From contig CATQJL010000090.1 of NCBI GenBank assembly GCA_958299035.1, positions 124,001 through 188,000 on the forward strand: a stretch of 64,000 nt of DNA, given 5' to 3'. Of the stretch, positions 62,971 through 64,000 are shown one piece after another. Below the pieces are notes generated by a model. The model had not been told where the DNA came from and made no database searches. It saw nothing but the letters and a program-made list of their open reading frames with translations. Made by a program: the position numbers and the translations under genes. How positions within the stretch are numbered: the first letter of the stretch is position 1; each line of letters starts with the position of its first letter. This stretch comes from Cylicocyclus nassatus. Taxonomy: Eukaryota > Nematoda > Chromadorea > Rhabditida > Strongylidae.

Positions 62971-64000
62971 ACGATGCCTTTGATGCTACAGTTCGTGTGT
63001 TGCTATGCGAATTCGCTGGCAAACGATGGCAAACGATGCCGTTGATGCCACAGTTCGTGTGTTGCTTTCCGAATTCGCTTGCAAACGACGGCAAGCGATG
63101 CCGTTGATGCTACAGTTCGTGTGTTGCTTTAAGAATCCGCTGGCAAACGATGGCAAACGATTGCCACTGATGCAACAGCTCGTGTGGCTGTCCGAATTCG
63201 CTGGCAAACGATGGCAAATGATGCCGTTGATGCTACAGTTCGTGTGTTGCTTTAAGAATCCGCTGGCAAACGATGGCAAACGATGCCGTTGATGCTACAG
63301 CTCGCGTGTAGCGGTGCGAGTACGCTGACAAACGATGGCGAACGATGCCTTTGAAGCTACAGCTCGTGTGTTGCTTTCCGAATTCGCTGGCAAACAATGG
63401 TAAACGATGCCTTTGATGCTACAGTTCGTGTGTTGCTATGCGAATTCGCTGGCAAACGATGGCAAACGATGCCGTTGATGCCACAGTTCGTGTGCTGCTG
63501 TCCGAATTCGCTGGCAAACGATGGTAAACGATGCCTTTGATGCTACAGCTCGTGTGTGGCTGTCCGAATTCGCTGAAAAACGATGGCAAACGATGCCTTT
63601 GATGCTACAGTTCGTGTGTTGCTATGCGAATTCGCTGGCAAACGATGGCAAACGATGCCGTTGATGCCACAGTTCGTGTGTTGCTTTCCGAATTCGCTTG
63701 CAAACGATGGCAAACGATGCCGTTGATGCTACAGTTCGTGTGCTGCTGTCCGAATTCGCTGGCAAACGATGGTAAACGATGCCTTTGATGCTACAGCTCG
63801 TGTGTGGCTGTCCGAATTCGCTGAAAAACGATGGCAAACGATGCCTTTGATGCTACAGTTCGTGTGTTGCTATGCGAATTCGCTGGCAAACGATGGCAAA
63901 CGATGCCGTTGATGCCACAGTTCGTGTGTTGCTTTCCGAATTCGCTTGCAAACGATGGCAAGCGATGCCGTTGATGCTACAGTTCGTGTGTTGCTTTAAG
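62971..64000. repeat. Right-end array with 248-bp repeat
   Basis: A four-monomer (248-bp) unit is seen at the mark GCTGAAAAACG (63,573 and 63,821; an earlier one at 62,954). Each is followed by an atgcg-type monomer and a monomer starting GATGCCACAG (63,044, 63,477, 63,663 and 63,911). These two marks were not seen elsewhere in the window. One E monomer lies near 63,307. The window ends inside a D monomer, so the array continues. Confidence 0.82.

Larger units (their letters stand above)
1..64000. repeat. 62-bp satellite array filling the window
   Basis: Every stretch read consists of head-to-tail monomers beginning GATGCTACAG, GATGGTACAG or GATGCAACAG and ending GATGCCGTT, GATGCCTTT or close variants. 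I estimate about 1,000 monomers. No monomer is inverted and nothing unrelated interrupts the array. No homopolymer run longer than about five bases was seen. Both window edges cut through monomers, so the array extends beyond the window on both sides. Satellites of this kind usually lie in centromeric or other constitutive heterochromatin of eukaryotes; that placement is inference. No gene, promoter, terminator, polyadenylation signal or RNA gene can be supported anywhere in it. Confidence 0.98.

Noticed and set aside
1..64000. CRISPR array
   Set aside because: There are no unique spacers: the sequence between any repeated words is itself repeated, and the period of 62 bp is filled by one monomer. 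No cas genes are present.
1..64000. CENP-B box in the monomer
   Set aside because: I compared the TTCG-containing stretches on both strands with the box pattern (TTCG, four bases, A, two bases, CGGG). None fits: the required A and the CGGG are missing in the common monomers.
1..64000. Telomeric or rDNA spacer repeat
   Set aside because: There is no short G-rich telomere unit, and no rRNA gene, rDNA promoter or terminator-like unique segment between repeats.
1..64000. Bacterial or phage origin of the window
   Set aside because: There are no coding genes in 64 kb and no ribosome-binding context, and tandem arrays of this size are not known to me from bacteria. I cannot exclude it formally from sequence alone.
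1..64000. Naming the species or the satellite family
   Set aside because: I do not recognise the monomer with confidence. A search of the 62-bp consensus against satellite and genome databases would decide it, and I could not run one.

Overview
The whole window is one uninterrupted tandem satellite array. From base 1 to base 64,000 I see only head-to-tail copies of a monomer of about 62 bp, all in the same orientation. There is no unique flanking sequence, transposon, rRNA or tRNA gene, CRISPR array or credible protein-coding gene. The reference monomer (for example 546-607) has a GATGCTACAG start, a pyrimidine/GT-rich stretch, a central EcoRI-site palindrome (CGAATTCG, often GCGAATTCGC) and a tail holding two copies of a 10-bp sub-repeat (GCAAACGATG or GTAAACGATG). 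Counted by hand on a consensus-like 62-mer, GC is 50% and CpG is about 1.6 times expectation (6 observed, 3.8 expected).

An array of this length and purity, with nested higher-order repeats, suggests a eukaryotic chromosome: centromeric, pericentromeric or another heterochromatic block. The sequence alone does not identify the species. Lack of CpG depletion argues against long residence in a heavily CpG-methylated germline, or else points to recent amplification. All open reading frames are repeat-phase by-products: 62 is not a multiple of 3, so frames recur every three monomers (186 bp), and translations from any site look alike.

Layout. 1-5,100: heterogeneous left part, rich in divergent 'E' monomers. 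5,100-7,460: higher-order repeat (HOR) of about 1,030 bp. 7,700-10,270: HOR of 897 bp. 10,270-12,920: transition, E monomers end near 11,450. 12,920-54,590: core built from length variants (53+60-bp pairs, 61+67-bp dimers, 58-bp deletions) and recent block duplications with periods of 2,079, 1,853, 2,998, 2,528, 474, 365, 839, 1,980, 365 and 374 bp. 54,590-58,330: HOR of 1,918 bp. 58,870-61,330: HOR of 1,228 bp. 61,634-64,000: short-period HORs of 361, 186 and 248 bp. E monomers reappear from 55,840 to the right end.

The main biological content is evolutionary. Variant monomers are spatially layered (E outside, GATGAATTT and GCTCGTTTG marks inside), the core appears younger than the flanks, and some blocks are duplicated with no difference that I could see. 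I found no hidden gene system here, and I do not claim one.
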